From: Selaginella tamariscina
Taxonomy: Eukaryota; Streptophyta; Lycopodiopsida; Selaginellales; Selaginellaceae
Direction: 5' to 3'
Assembly: GCA_003024785.1 (NCBI GenBank)
Contig: PUQB01000066.1
Location: 310,001-374,000 of the forward strand
DNA: 64,000 bases
How positions within the stretch are numbered: position 1 is the first letter of the stretch; every line of letters starts with the position of its first letter. The notes beneath the pieces are model-generated. The model made no database searches, had not been told where the DNA came from, and worked only from the letters and a program-made list of their open reading frames with translations. Positions 38,601-50,413 of the stretch are shown here, in pieces. The translations under genes were made by a program, and so were the position numbers.

Positions 38601-40590
38601 CACATCCTGACCCTTCTCGTCCTTTCTTCGTTGAAGCAGATGCCTCGGATTTTGCAGTAGGATCCGTCCTATCGCAAGTTGGAGAGACAAGTTGCTTCAT
38701 CCTGTAGCTTTTCACTCTCGTAAGTTCCTGTCGGGGAGATCAATTACGAGATTCATGACAAGGAACTCAAGGCCATTGTGGATTCGTTTGAGGAGTGGCG
38801 GCATTTCCTGGAAGGTGCTGCACATCCTGTACAAGTTCTTACGGATCACAAGAACCTGGAGTACTTTCAAACGGCTCGAGTTCTCAGTCGGCGACAGGCT
38901 AGGTGGGCAGAGTTCCTATCACGTTTTGACTTCGTCATCGTCTACAGGCCCGGTTTTCGGAATGGCAAGGCGGACGCATTGTCTAGGCGCTCTTACCTTG
39001 CACCAAGCCCGGGCGATCCTGCATTGACTGTCAAAGGCAAGTGTTGTTGGGTCCTGATCGATTCCGGCTTGCGGCACTGCAGGTTCATCAGGCTCCAGCA
39101 AATTCAACACTCCTACAGGACGTCCGTTCGCAGTTGGCTACAGACGACTTGGCAAAGAATGTGTTCTCACACATTCATCCTGACGTTGCAAGTTCCTCTT
39201 CCTCCAGTTCCCGTCCAGACTACAACCTGTTCACCATACAGGATGGACTCCTGTACCGGGAAGGTCTCCTGTACGTTCCTGTTGGTATTTCAGGACTCGT
39301 GTGGTACAGGATTGTCATGATACCCCGGCTACAGGACATTTTGGTGTGGCCAAGACAGTGGAGTTGGTGACTCGCAACTATTGGTGGCCTGGGTTGCGAG
39401 GTTTTGTGGAGAGGTTTGTACGGAGTTGTGACACTTGTACAGGTCGAAGATGCCTCATCATGCACCCTCTGGTCTTCTTCGTCCTCTTCCTGTTCCTTCT
39501 GCTCCTTGGAGATCCATTTCTATGGATTTCCTCACAGATCTTCCTCCTTCTCGTGGATTGATGCAGTTCTTGTGGTGGTTGACCGTTTCACCAAGCAGGC
39601 TCATTTCCTACCCTGCAACAAGACAGCTACAGGTCAGACAACTGCCGAGTTGGTGATCCGAGGTGTTCCGACATCATGGTCTTCCTGAGAGCATTGTTTC
39701 CGATCGAGGTCCACAATTCATGTCCAAGTTTTGGCGAGAGCTTCTTCGGAGTCTACAGGTTAAAGCGGATCTTTCTTCAGGATATCACCCACAAACGATG
39801 GGCAGTCCGAACGCACAATTCAGACCTTAGAACAGTATCTTCGTTGCTTCATCAGTTACCAGCAGGACAACTGGTTGGACCTTCCTTCCAATGGCGGAGT
39901 TTGCCTACAACAACTCCATCACGCATCTACAGGACAGACACCTTTCTTTGCTCTTACAGGCCACCATCCACGTTTTGACTTTGCTCCTCCGCTTCTCCTT
40001 CTTCCGCTCCTGCAGTACAGGATCGTCTTCAGCATCTTCGGCAGGTACAGGATGATCTCCAGGTTCATCTTCAGCAGGCACAGGAACGATACAAGCATCA
40101 TGCTGATGCTCACCGTCAGCCGGCACCTGCATACAAGATTGGTGATCTCGTGTGGCTTCTTCGTCGACACATTCGCACCAACAGGCCTTCTTCTAAGTTG
40201 GATTTTCAACGATTGGGCCCTTACAGGATCGTGGCGGAGGTAAATCCTGTAGCTTTCCGACTCGAGTTACCATCCACGGTGAAACTTCATCCTGTGTTTC
40301 ACACCTCCTTGTTGGAGCCGTATCATCCTTCTTCTCTTCCTGGTCGTGTTTCTTCTCCTCCCCCTCCTGTGGTCATTGACACGGAACCTGAGTACGAAGT
40401 TGCAGCCATCCTTGATTCTCGTCTTCATCGTCACCAACTCAATACTTGGTGGATTGGAAAGGTTATTTGCCTACTGATCGCACTTGGGAACCTGCATCCA
40501 ACTTACTCCATGCTTCTTCCAAGTTGCTGCCTTCCATCGGCATTATCCTGCTAAACCAGGTCCCAAGACTCGTGGAACTCGTCTTTAGGG
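35643..40590 (+). pseudogene. gag-pol of chromovirus copy B
   Basis: Fossil, closely similar to copy A over its whole length and with the same domain order: gag knuckle near 36480, protease near 36730, reverse transcriptase near 37930-38430, RNase H near 38620-39000, integrase near 39360-39960 and chromodomain near 40380-40520. Broken. Confidence 0.9.
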
Positions 40591-40599
40591 AGGAGGTGC

Positions 40600-41440
40600 T
40601 GTCACGACCCGATACAGATACAGGATTCCGGATACAGGACAGGTTGCAGGATTCCTACAGGATTGATACAGGATAGGTGCAGGATTCCTACAGGATATCC
40701 TATCAGGATTCCGGACACAGGATTCTTGCAGGATATTCCTACAGGATATGCCACAGGATATGCCTAGAGGATAAGGGACATGTGGACTCATCTTAGTCTT
40801 ATGCATGCATGCATGCATACTATATGCACTCATGATGCCTAGATTAGCTTGGAGTTGTGAGCATAAAAGCTCCGACCTAATTGTTGTACAATCAGTTACT
40901 ATCAACACCAGTCTTACTACGATCATCTTGTCTTGTCTTGTTCCTGTCTGTTCCTGTCTGCTCCTTTCCTTCCTGTTCCTGGTCCTGTCCTGCTCCGGAT
41001 CCTGTCCTGTTCCTGTTTGCTCCGGATCCTATCCTGTGTCCTGTCTTGCTCCCGGATCCTATCCTATCCTGTCCTCTTCCTGGATCCGTCCTGTTCCTAT
41101 TCCTGGTTCCTGTCCTGCTCTCGGTCCTGTTCCTGAGTCAAGCCTTCCTGTCCTTGGAATCCTGCTCTCTTCCTGTTCCTGGATCGTGGCTTGACCCTGG
41201 ATCCTATCCTGTTTCTGTCTTTCTCCCGGATCCCGTCCTGTTCCTGTCTTGTTCCTGGATCCTGTCCTGCGCCTTCCTGTCTTGCTCCCGGATCCTATCC
41301 TGATCCTGTCTTGCTCCTGGATCCCGTCATGTTCCTGTCTTGTTCCTAGTTCCTGTCCTGCTCTCGGTCCTACTCATGAGTCAAGCCTTCTTGTTTTTGG
41401 AATCCTGCTCTCTTCCTGGTTCCTGGATCGTGGCTTGACA
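40600..41440 (+). repeat. 3' LTR of copy B with internal duplication
   Basis: Starts TGTCACGACCC. The GGATCGTGGCTTGAC end motif occurs twice, near 41182-41196 and 41426-41440, so the last roughly 245 bp are a tandem duplicate of the CTGGATCC-repeat half. Confidence 0.85.
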
Positions 41441-42060
41441 TGAACCTCCATTTATTAACACTCTCTTTAACTTATTCCTGCCCACATATACTGTAATGCA
41501 AGGAACTTGTCCATCATAATCACCTTCATACAATACTTCTTTATCCATTTTACAAACTGTATATCCTTCACTTGAAGGTGATGTTTATTGAACTAGATTT
41601 AATGCATTTAATATCTAATTTCTTATATAAGGACTATCGGTATCAGCTATCCAAGCGTAACATTTACCTCCTAATTTATAGCTTGGTGATACATGGAGTC
41701 CATTGTTTTATCCTGTAATGGTAAAAATAAAAAACCTTGTTTACCTTTGTCTATAGCATCTTTGTCTGTACCTTCTGATTCGTTATCAATCTGACCTTTT
41801 TGGTCAGGATTCTACTCTTGCTCATTTACATTTTCTTGTAACAAACTCATTTTCTTGTTAGGAATAATATTTATCTCTCCTTCTCCATAACAAGAATATT
41901 CTTTCTTATTCCCTTGAAGAGCTATAATTGCCCTTGTAACGGGTGGATACTCATCTTTTCCCTTTTCTATTTAAATTAACCGTGTTGTAGGTTGCACATT
42001 AGTCATCTCAATAGAAGTAGGAGGTTGTACATTCTGCCTAGGAGATGTCCTATTTCACCA
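41441..42060 (-). mobile_element. Fossil retropepsin-bearing element, part 2
   Basis: The other side of the old element interrupted by the composite chromovirus. On the minus strand, charged and protease-like coding remains lie within 41441-41830. It is broken and old. Assignment rests on weak protein resemblance. Confidence 0.4.
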
Positions 42061-42670
42061 CAACCCTTAGGGGTTAGTCATGGGTTAGGGTACCCTTTAT
42101 CACCTTAAAGGGGTTGTGCTCTAGGACGAGAGTGATTTCTCAAGAGGTAAGTCGTGATGTCTTAGGTCTATCATGGGGTTATGTGCAAAACATGTCTCCA
42201 TAATGTAGTTAGGGCATAAGCCTATCTAGGTTTCTTAAGATAATCCTTTAAAGTTTGGGGGATAATTATTTTAGGGGACTTAGGGTATTTATCGTAAGGT
42301 TGTCTTAGAAGATTTAATATTGCTCACATAGGGTGTTAATTCTGAATGGGCATTTGGCAACTATGTGTTTTGGCTTTTCGGGTTAAAACTCTGATTCATA
42401 TATAGGATTATTTGCAAACATACTTACAAAGCAAATTCAAAAGTGTGAATTAAAAGCCCACAAAGAAAGGTTAAGCTTGATGAGTTTGATCTTTTGAGGG
42501 GAAGAGGGGATAGGCAGAAGATCTAAGGAGGGATATTTGAGCTCATGAGAAGTATGAGCACTGACTTGTTTCAACAAGTCATGCTCAAGGGGAGTTGAAG
42601 AATCCGGTGGAGAATCAATGTTTATACTACATGATATCATGAGCATGAAGTTCAAGCACAAATTGAGAAC
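42061..42670. other. Spacer left of the large element
   Basis: Holds an imperfect inverted repeat around CACAACCCTTAGGGG and AAGGGGTTGTG (42059-42120). A minus-strand open frame at 42437-42703 has no recognisable similarity and runs into the inverted end of the large element, so it is probably not a gene. Confidence 0.4.
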
Positions 42671-42704
42671 ATCATATATGCACGTTGTAACTAAAGTGGG
42701 CATG
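42671..42704 (+). repeat. Left inverted end of the large element
   Basis: The reverse complement of this stretch shares CATGCCCA, TTTAGTTACAAC, TGCATATAT and GATG with 57256-57293, with few mismatches and one small gap. Confidence 0.65.
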
Positions 42705-42965
42705 ATACGTGAAAATGGGAATATAAAATAAATTACTAATTAATACTTAAGTTTTAATTATTAATTAATCATTTAATTAATATGTAATTAAGCCTTAAAT
42801 ATTAATTAATTAATTAATTAATTCTTCAATAACCTTACTTAGTAAGGAATATTCCTAAAATATCTTAGAATATTCATATTATTCTAAAAATAGTTTACAA
42901 TAATGAAGAAATATTATCAAACATAATTACAAATGAAATCATTTTCTTATCAACATATTAATTTT

Positions 42966-44138
42966 TTATAAATACTTTCTTTCTATCATACAAAGAAATC
43001 TTTTCATTTTGTCTAAATCATCACTCTCCGGATTAATCAAATCATTTTGGTCAATATCTTGATGTTGTTGCCACCACTTAACACTCTCACGAATGCAATT
43101 GGGAGTTGCCATCCTTGTTAATACATAAGATGTGATAAGAGAAGGTCTGCATAAAGGCTCATCTAAAAACTGACATTCCTTAAGAATAATATTATAAAGC
43201 GCCCGGTTGCTATCCTTCATTTTATAAAATTCAATATCACGAGAAAGAAAAGCTTCAGGAAATGTATGATACGGTGGATACTGCTCACAAAAATTTTCGA
43301 GATTCTTCTTTCTGAGGCACGTATCCAAGTAGTTCACTAGCTCATCCATGATATCGGTATCAGAATATGGATCGAAAGTGATTGGATGAATACAAGCAAT
43401 GTTTTGGTTGAGCATAGCCTTCTGAGGAGAGTCGTCTACTACTAAGATATGTGCATTCTTCGTTATCCTTAAGCGACTGATCTCCCCATGAGTCCCAATT
43501 ATTCTTTCATTCTTGAAGAAGTATGGCTTGCTTTCCTTTCTTATATTGTGAAATTCGAGAGGTTTATGACACATTCGCTGGTCAAAATCCAATCTTTACG
43601 AATCACCTCTTCTGCAACACTACAATGTTTCTTAAGTAAACTCAACAGCGGTGTTAAGTTATGAATCTGCATGCATGACCAAATCCCCACAAGCGCACCC
43701 ATCTCCTTAAGCTTTTGAAAGAGACGATCCAACCCTGGACGAAAAATAATATCATATCGAAATTTACCATGACAAGGAATGAAATCTCCTTGTTTGATTT
43801 CTGTTTTTCTATCCTGGGGCCTTGTCGATGAAGCAGAACACCATTGACATCCAACAACACAATATGGCCATGAGTAACATGAGATAGCGTTGCCTCTTGA
43901 ATACTTTGCAAATCACTTGTTTGCTCCCTTTCACATTTATCCGTTGCCACTATTTCGTTGCCTATCCCTTCATCATTTAATTGTACATCATCCTTACAAG
44001 ATTCAGATATTGCATGCGCTGAAGAAATTGATTTCGGAACTGAAGCCAATAAAAATGATGATGCAAAAACTGAAGTGGCCCCATGGTAACGATGTTTTGA
44101 GCTGCATTATTATCCATTTCCTGCATGAACTCTGTCAT
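42966..44138 (-). CDS. FCP1/NIF-like HAD phosphatase-like protein in the large element
   Basis: Single-exon locus of about 390 residues, crossed by a few frame slips (near 44075, 43740 and 43600). A low-complexity acidic N-terminus is followed by the HAD motif I HIVLLDVNGVLLHR near 43850, then GLDRLFQKLKE and GALVGIWSCMQ near 43690, and motif III/IV-like HILVVDDSPQKAMLNQN near 43420. An unassigned C-terminus has PNCIRESVKWWQQHQD. The DVNG plus DDSP.KAMLN pairing is that of plant NLI-interacting-factor phosphatase relatives, in which the second Asp of DxDG is Asn, so catalysis is doubtful. FCP1-type enzymes act on phospho-Ser of RNA polymerase II; nothing shows that here. It may be a cargo gene captured from the host. 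Confidence 0.7.
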
Positions 44139-44421
44139 TCTGACATGTGGCACAAGAAATTGTCGCCAAACCCCTCTCTTACCTCATGGCAATGCTGAAA
44201 ATCCATGTTCTCAATTATTTCATTACATCTGCAAAATGATAATTAGCTGACCTTAAAATTATCAAGGTATATTATTTACCTTGTTAATGTGTGACCCATG
44301 TTTGAACTAAAAGCTTCATTAATCCTTGAGAATTTATTTTCTGTACAAATATAAAAGAAATATACAAAAATGCCTTATGTTACACTCATTTACAACTATT
44401 CATCACTCTATCAATTCATTA

Positions 44422-47400
44422 TCAATTCTTCTTCGCTATTACCTTCTGAATGAGGCGAGAAGGTCTAAGCCGCTTGTGAGATGGTTCAAGATCTTCTGCA
44501 TCTTCTATTGATGTTTCCATGGGTCCTGGAGTGTGCGAATGTTCTGTACTCCTCGAGATAACTTCCGGTCTAATATCTGATTGATGTTCGTTCTCAGACT
44601 CCGAGATTGAACCAGATTCACCTTCAGAGCTATCGCACTTATTGGAGGGAACTTTCTCAAATACGCCTTTTGGATTCGTTGGGGTACTCAGTTGAGACCC
44701 AATCTATCCACTTGTTCAGGTCCTCAACCATGGTCTTATCCTTCTCAACGGCAAACACACATGTATGCCGAAGGTAACACTCCTTCAAGACGGACCCCCT
44801 AGTGCAGTAGTCAAAAACCCACGCATCACTGTGAGGACCCCTGATCAAGTTGACGATGCTCCGTGCCGCTTGACTTGTAATGTTTGGATAACGTACATTG
44901 CCGAATACGTCACTCATACCTATCGGTGTATCGGATGGAGGTTCAGGGCCGTTGGAGTGCAAACAGATGCCTGGCCAGTCATTTGGAAGCTTGAAATTGT
45001 TTGGCACATTCCTAACAACCAAGTGAACAACAGTATCAATGCACTTGGGATTAGCATCGTTCATATAAAATCCTGTCCAACGATGTTTTTTCTTGGCGAA
45101 GGCAAAGGCAAAAGTATCGGTGACATGAGCAAGAATCAAGAAATAAATACCTGAAAAAGTAGGTATCAGTGAAGAGCGCAAGCATGAATTCAATAATAAC
45201 CTTCTATGTATATGCTTGCACGGCTAAGTTTCTCCACCAGATCCTCTAGTGCCCTATCTGTCGAAAGATTTTTTGACACCCGCCGATCCATCACGAACAA
45301 TTGAAACGGTTTCCTAAAGCAGTGATGTTACCCCATAAAGTCTCCGAATCTAACAACAAACATCTGTAGGGCTTGTTTCGTGCATCCTCCTTTATAAGGT
45401 TCAATTCGGTTCTCCGCTGCTGAAGGACTGCCATAAGAGAGGCGTCATCCCAATGTTCTCCTTTTTGGCGTTGGCGTGCAATAGATTTTGCCTAGATCTT
45501 CCGATTGGTTCACCCATTCGACAAGCATATCATCGTTCGTCACATGCAAATATTTGCTAACCTCTTCATATGTTGAAGTCGAGGTCCAACCCAGTTTGTG
45601 GCAGTGTATTCCCAACCACTCCTTGAAATGCCTGACCGTCTTCAACTCCATTGCCTTGAGATGAAAAGGAGAGGTTGGGCTGCTGTTATTAATTTGTAGT
45701 TTACCATCAATCACCAAATCAGCCAAGACTTCCATCTCCTCCATCGTTGTTCCATTTAAAGGCTTCAACCATGTGAGCTTGAAATCGTTGTCTACATCCT
45801 TTGTAGATTAACAGACTTAGCCTTCGGCGTCTTACTGGGTTTCTTTGCAAACTTTTCTGAGGGCTCCCCTTCACTTGTCTGCTTCTTCTTCAGTGTTCCT
45901 TTTGAAAAGGATTCCATAATCCCCAACCATTTGGCAAAGATCCTATCTTCGGGGCAAGAAATCAACATCATCAGAAATGATGTTTCCTTCCCGCCCACCT
46001 GGGCAAAATCAACTGCTGCAATTTCTTCAACTCTCTGAGGAAAAAGACAGATTAATATACCGGCGAGATAAATCCCGCCCAAACAATTTGCTTACCCGGT
46101 ATTCCGCAGATTGTGTATTCCCTGCGGTAGCTCTTTTGTGGTCGTGAAGAGATTCCCACACGGCTCGCGTGTGTTTAAACTTCTCCCATATTTTGCTGTT
46201 GTAGTGGTTGGTGTCGGCAGCGTCCCATTCCGCCGATAACTTATGGTACTGCTCGATTGTGAGATTCGGCTTAGCTAAAAACGCCGATCTTTTTGTCAGC
46301 TTCTCACGGGTATGCTCGGAAAGTTTTGTTGCCATCGTTCCTTTGTTGTGTTCATCGAGAAGTCGTTGGGCTGCCGTTATTGTGTGCTGGCCACTAATGA
46401 TGTAGTACTTGATAGATCTTTTATTCTCCGTCTGAATCTTCATGAGTTGTTCTGGTGTTGTGATCCAGACTTTGTCAGCACCCTTCCTTCTTTCATAGTA
46501 TGGACACAAAACAGCATTATGTGGAACGGTATAAGAATTGTTCCTTCATCTTCTCCATGAGCTCAGCTACACGTTCCTGGTTGAGTGGCCTGTAATTGAA
46601 GTTTGGGTTGACGCTGCAATATTTAACCCTACAAGGATAAATCTTATCATCCAACATCATTTCCTTGTGACTTATTGCAGCATGAGATGCCACAGGTGCA
46701 GCTGACAAAACGATTGATGATTTTCTTTTGCGATCCGAATCAACATGTGTGATCCCCGACTGCAGCTGTTCTAGTGTTCTCGGCACACTCTTCCAGCTCC
46801 CGAAGCTTCCTAAGCAAATTGAACGTGATCTGTAGAGAACCTGAGACCGAGCCACCCTCTCAATCTCTCTTATGATGTCGCTGTGTTCTTCTTCAATGTG
46901 AAGAGGGAAGATTGCTCCACTTGCTGATTTTCTGTATTGTGAAGCAATATCTCCTGACAATACACCTACTCGATGAGTCTGAAGATCTTCGAAGTAGACA
47001 TCCAGATGGATCCCCTCCATAGATGGGCTTTCGTTGAGTTGAAGAAGAACTCCAAGGTCAACATCATTAGTGAACACGTGAACGTCATTATCCACAAGTC
47101 GACAAAACCACCCGAGATTAATGTTGTAACTGACGACCTCTGGATCCGAGAACGTGACATTGGATGGAACAAGGCATATCTGTCGAGCATCGTCCAATCT
47201 GGGTTCGCAGCCTGCTTTCGGGTGCTTGACTAGCGAATCTACTTTCCATTGTTTTGCTTGTCCATGAGATGTGACAGAGGTTAATTTGACAGCAACCATG
47301 GTTGCTCCAATGCGCTTCCCATTTATCTTAAAATATGGCCAAGTTGATTCCAGAATCCCCCTGCCCATCTCTTCTCCTGCTCTTGTCTTTAATGTCACTT

Positions 47401-47534
47401 CAATTCCACATCTGAATACAAAAATGATTAGTTCAAGTATCCGAGTATAACAGATTTTATTTTAATTCTTACCCAGAATTTGACGACGACTCCATACTAA
47501 TGACTCGATCTCCTTGTTTGATCAAATCGTCCTT
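44422..47534 (-). CDS. ParB-like domain protein with methylase-like C-terminus in the large element
   Basis: Spliced minus-strand locus with clear exons 47473-47534 and 46096-47411 (61 bp intron 47412-47472), then a 61 bp intron 46035-46095 and further exons to a stop at 44422. An upstream first exon is likely but not found. The N-terminal region (GDRVISMESSS, WPYFKINGKRIG) is unassigned. Around 46370-46640 lies a ParB/sulfiredoxin-like core: RPLNQERVAELMEKMKE, then VLCPYYE, then YYIISGQHTITAAQRL, which mirrors the ParB GEHRxxAA box. Near 44700-44860, WVFDYCTRGSVLKECYL...FAVEKDK resembles DPFxGSGTT...GxExD of N4/N6 DNA methylases, with the SAM-binding glycines partly lost. About five frame slips occur, mostly in A or C runs. 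It may be two genes. Function is inference: a DNA-binding, possibly palindrome-reading protein. Confidence 0.55.
46062..46079. repeat. Array palindrome inside a 61 bp intron
   Basis: GGCGAGATAAATCCCGCC, one variant copy of the array palindrome, lies within intron 46035-46095 of the ParB-like gene, away from the arrays. Confidence 0.85.
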
Positions 47535-47636
47535 CTGCAAAATAATACACTATAAAATAAATTATATAAAAACGCACACACACTTGTATAAACCCGAATA
47601 TACAAAAATAATACACAGAGAGAAGTAGACGTAATT

Positions 47637-47722
47637 AACTGTCCGAAGCTCACATTTGTGTTAGTGCAAAAGAAAGATAACATTTCGTTTTAGAACCACC
47701 ACAAATGTGAGTCTGGACAGTT
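47637..47722. repeat. Hairpin-forming inverted repeat upstream of the ParB-like gene
   Basis: Arms 47637-47660 and 47700-47722 (AACTGTCC, then CTCACATTTGTG on the left; CACAAATGTGAG, then GGACAGTT on the right) with a loop of about 39 bp. It lies about 100 bp 5' of the first recognised exon. It could be a protein-binding site or a small-RNA-like stem; no miRNA evidence. Confidence 0.7.
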
Positions 47723-48042
47723 TTACATAGATTCCTATCTTTTACTCGAAATATTATGATAAGATGAATAAAAAGTAAATAAAATGAGATATGCAACTTA
47801 TATATACTAATACACATATATATTCACATGAAAAATTAATCTCGCCACCCCTTCAATGCCTCCTGAAAGAGTGGGCGGGATTAATCTCGCCACCTTTCTG
47901 GAGGCCTTGAACGGGAGTGCGGAATTAATCTTGCCACCCTTCTCGGTCTCAGAGAGAACTGGGCAGGATTTATTTCTTACACCCCTTCAGTGACTCCAGA
48001 AAGGAGGCGGGATTAATCACGCCCACCATGTAAGGGATGGTT

Positions 48043-48172
48043 AAATGAATCTCGCCACCCTTCCCAGTCCCCTCCATTGGTATGTTGTAAACCTTCTACG
48101 TCTTAAACAGAAACGTTTGGGATTGGTCCAACTCACCAATGGAGGAAAAAGGGAAGGGTGGCGAGATTCATT
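48043..48172. repeat. Inverted repeat pair within the left array, copy 1
   Basis: Arms 48043-48081 and 48135-48172 are complementary (AAATGAATCTCGCCACCCTT with its complement; CCTCCATTGGT with ACCAATGGAGG). A related pair at 48547-48677 shows this larger hairpin was itself duplicated about 500 bp away. Confidence 0.85.
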
Positions 48173-48546
48173 TCTCCAACAGGCATTGAAGACTCAGCGG
48201 GATTAATCCCGCCGCCCAGGGCCTTCACTCGATCCCTATGCGGTGGGATTAATCCCGCCGCCTAGGCACTTCAGGCAGGCCAATGGCGGCGGGATAAATC
48301 CCGCCCGATTTCGCGCAGGGAATTGGCGTCCGGCGGGATTAATCCCGCCTCCCAGGCCCTTCACTCGGGCCTTAGTCGGCGGGATTAATCCCGCCGAACG
48401 GCAATGCCCTGTGCGAAATCTTGCGGGATTAATCCCGCCGCCTAGGCCCTTCAGGCAGGCCAATGGCGGCGGGATAAATCCGCCCGATTCCGCGCAGGGC
48501 ATGTTACGCGACGGGATTAATCCCGCCCACCATGTAAGGGATGGTG

Positions 48547-48677
48547 AAATTAATCCCACCCCCTTCTCAGTTCCCTCCATTGGTATTTTGTAAACCTTCT
48601 CCGTCTCAGACAGAGTTAGTCGGGATTGATTCAACATACCAATGGAGGAAAAAAAGAAGGGTGGCGGGATTAATCCC
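48547..48677. repeat. Inverted repeat pair within the left array, copy 2
   Basis: Arms 48547-48583 and 48638-48677 again carry CCTCCATTGGT and ACCAATGGAGG with the array half-sites at the outer ends. It is a duplicate of the hairpin at 48043-48172. Confidence 0.85.
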
Positions 48678-49257
48678 ACCACCGAGTAATGAAGGTTCGG
48701 AGAAGACTAATCCCGCCGCCCTCTCAAAAATCATGCACTCACACATATATATTGGCTGCGGCATTTTGAACAGGGATGGGTGGGGGCGGGATTAATCCCG
48801 CCGCTTATATCCTGCGGAAGTGCCTGAGCGGCGGATTAATCCCGCCGCTTATATCCTGCGGAAGTGCCTGAGCGGCGGGATTAATCCCGCCGCCCTCCGC
48901 GAAGGGCATGAGCGTGGGGCCGGATTAATCCCGCCGTTCATGTCCTGCGTGAATTCCCTGGGCGGCGGGATTAATCCCGCCGCTCTACGAAAACCGAAGA
49001 GCGGCGGGATTAATCGCGCCGCCCATCCCTGTAAATGCCCTGCACGGAATCCGGCGGGATTAATCCCGCCCATTAGAACCTTCACACAGGCCATTGCCGG
49101 CGAGATAAATCCCGCCGCATTCCGCGCAGGGCATGGGTGAGCGGCGGGATTAATCCCGCCGCCGAGGCCCCAACCATATAGCGCGGGATTAATCCCGCCG
49201 CCGAGGTTATAAACCTATAGCGGCGATTAATCCCGCCGCCGAGGGGCTTAGCGAGAT

Positions 49258-50073
49258 AAAAACACACACATATATATATGTGTGTGTGTGTGTGTATATA
49301 TATATGTATGTATGTATGTATGTATAGGAGTGTACGTGTGTGTGCAAGAGATAGATAAATAAATAAAAATTATACAGTACTGGTACACCTAATATATGTG
49401 TGTACATAGGTATATATATGTGTGTATATGTATATCGTGTGATGCGTGTGAGCGAACAAATAAAATCATACAGATAAACAAACACACACACACACATATA
49501 TACACACGGAGTGCGTGTGTGTGCGAAAGATAAAACTAATAAATAAATAAATTATACAGATAAACCACACACAATATATGTGTGTATATAGATATATAAT
49601 CTATAGAGAAAGAGAGAGAGTCTGTGAATATATAAGCATATATATAAACTAGTGTTGTATGTATGTATATATGTATATAGGTTATATATATGTGTATATG
49701 TATTTGTGTGTATGCGTGTGTGAGCGAAACAAAATAAAATCATACAGATAAACAAACACACACACACACACATATACATACACGGAGTGTGCGTGTGTGT
49801 GCGAGAGATAAAACTAATAAATAAATAAAATTATACAGATAAACACACACATATATATATGTGTGTATATAGATATATAACCCATATGAATATATAAGCA
49901 TATATATAAACTAGTGTTGTATACTATTTGTTAATATGCATTGATATATATATATATATTGTGTGTGTGTGTGTATGTTGTGTGTGTGTGTGTGTGTGTG
50001 TGCAGTGCGCGTGTGTGTGGGAGAGATAGATCAATAAAAAAAAATTTACAGATACTGGTACACATAATAATAT

Positions 50074-50119
<46 letters not shown>

Positions 50120-50382
50120 GCAGTGTGCGTGTGTGGGAGAGATAGATCAATAAAAAAAAATTTACAGATACTGGTACACATAATATATGTATGTATATAT
50201 GTATATAGGTATATATATATGTGTATATGTATATCGTGTGTATGCGTGTGTGAGCGAAACAAATAAAATCATACAGATAAACAAACACACACCCACACAC
50301 ACATATACATACACAGGAGTGTGCGTGTGTGTGCGAGAGATAAAACTAATAAATAAATTTATACGCACACTCCTATACATAT

Positions 50383-50413
<31 letters not shown>

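Larger units (their letters stand above)
27734..41440 (+). mobile_element. Composite of Ty3/gypsy chromovirus fossils (two nearly full copies plus a fragment)
   Basis: The order is LTR, internal copy A, LTR, internal 3' fragment, partial LTR, LTR, internal copy B, LTR, all on the plus strand. The LTRs begin TGTCACGACCCGATAC (one TGTCACAACCC) and end GGATCGTGGCTTGACA. Both internals show gag with a CCHC knuckle, protease, reverse transcriptase, RNase H, integrase and a C-terminal chromodomain, so the family is a Ty3/gypsy chromovirus distinct from the one at 1-6668. Both copies are broken, with around ten or more interruptions each. A and B are highly alike, which points to recent insertion or duplication. 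The array looks like the result of unequal recombination between tandem insertions. No matching target-site duplication flanks the whole. Confidence 0.93.
47835..49247. repeat. Left array of GGCGGGATTAATCCCGCC palindromes
   Basis: About 22 good copies between 48190 and 49247, and further decayed copies (GGATTAATCTCGCC types) from 47835, spaced mostly 40-60 bp. Spacers repeat phrases such as CCTAGGC.CTTCAGGCAGGCCAATG and CGCGCAGGGCATG. Common variants are GGGATAAATCCC and half-sites. The array is far more GC- and CpG-rich than its surroundings. It lies just upstream of the ParB-like gene. Confidence 0.95.

Noticed and set aside
42437-42703. Minus-strand open frame of 88 codons at the left end of the large element
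   Set aside because: Begins inside the inverted end, has no recognised similarity and only its first ten residues recur at the other end.
47835-49247. Palindrome arrays as a CRISPR
   Set aside because: The setting is eukaryotic, spacers share sequence and vary in length, and no cas genes are present.
48236-49267. Open frames reading GLIPP and GGINPA repeats across the left palindrome array, and similar ones at 52812-53512
   Set aside because: The repeats are the translation of GGCGGGATTAATCCCGCC, open in both strands because the unit is a palindrome without stops. Array DNA explains them better than a repeat protein.
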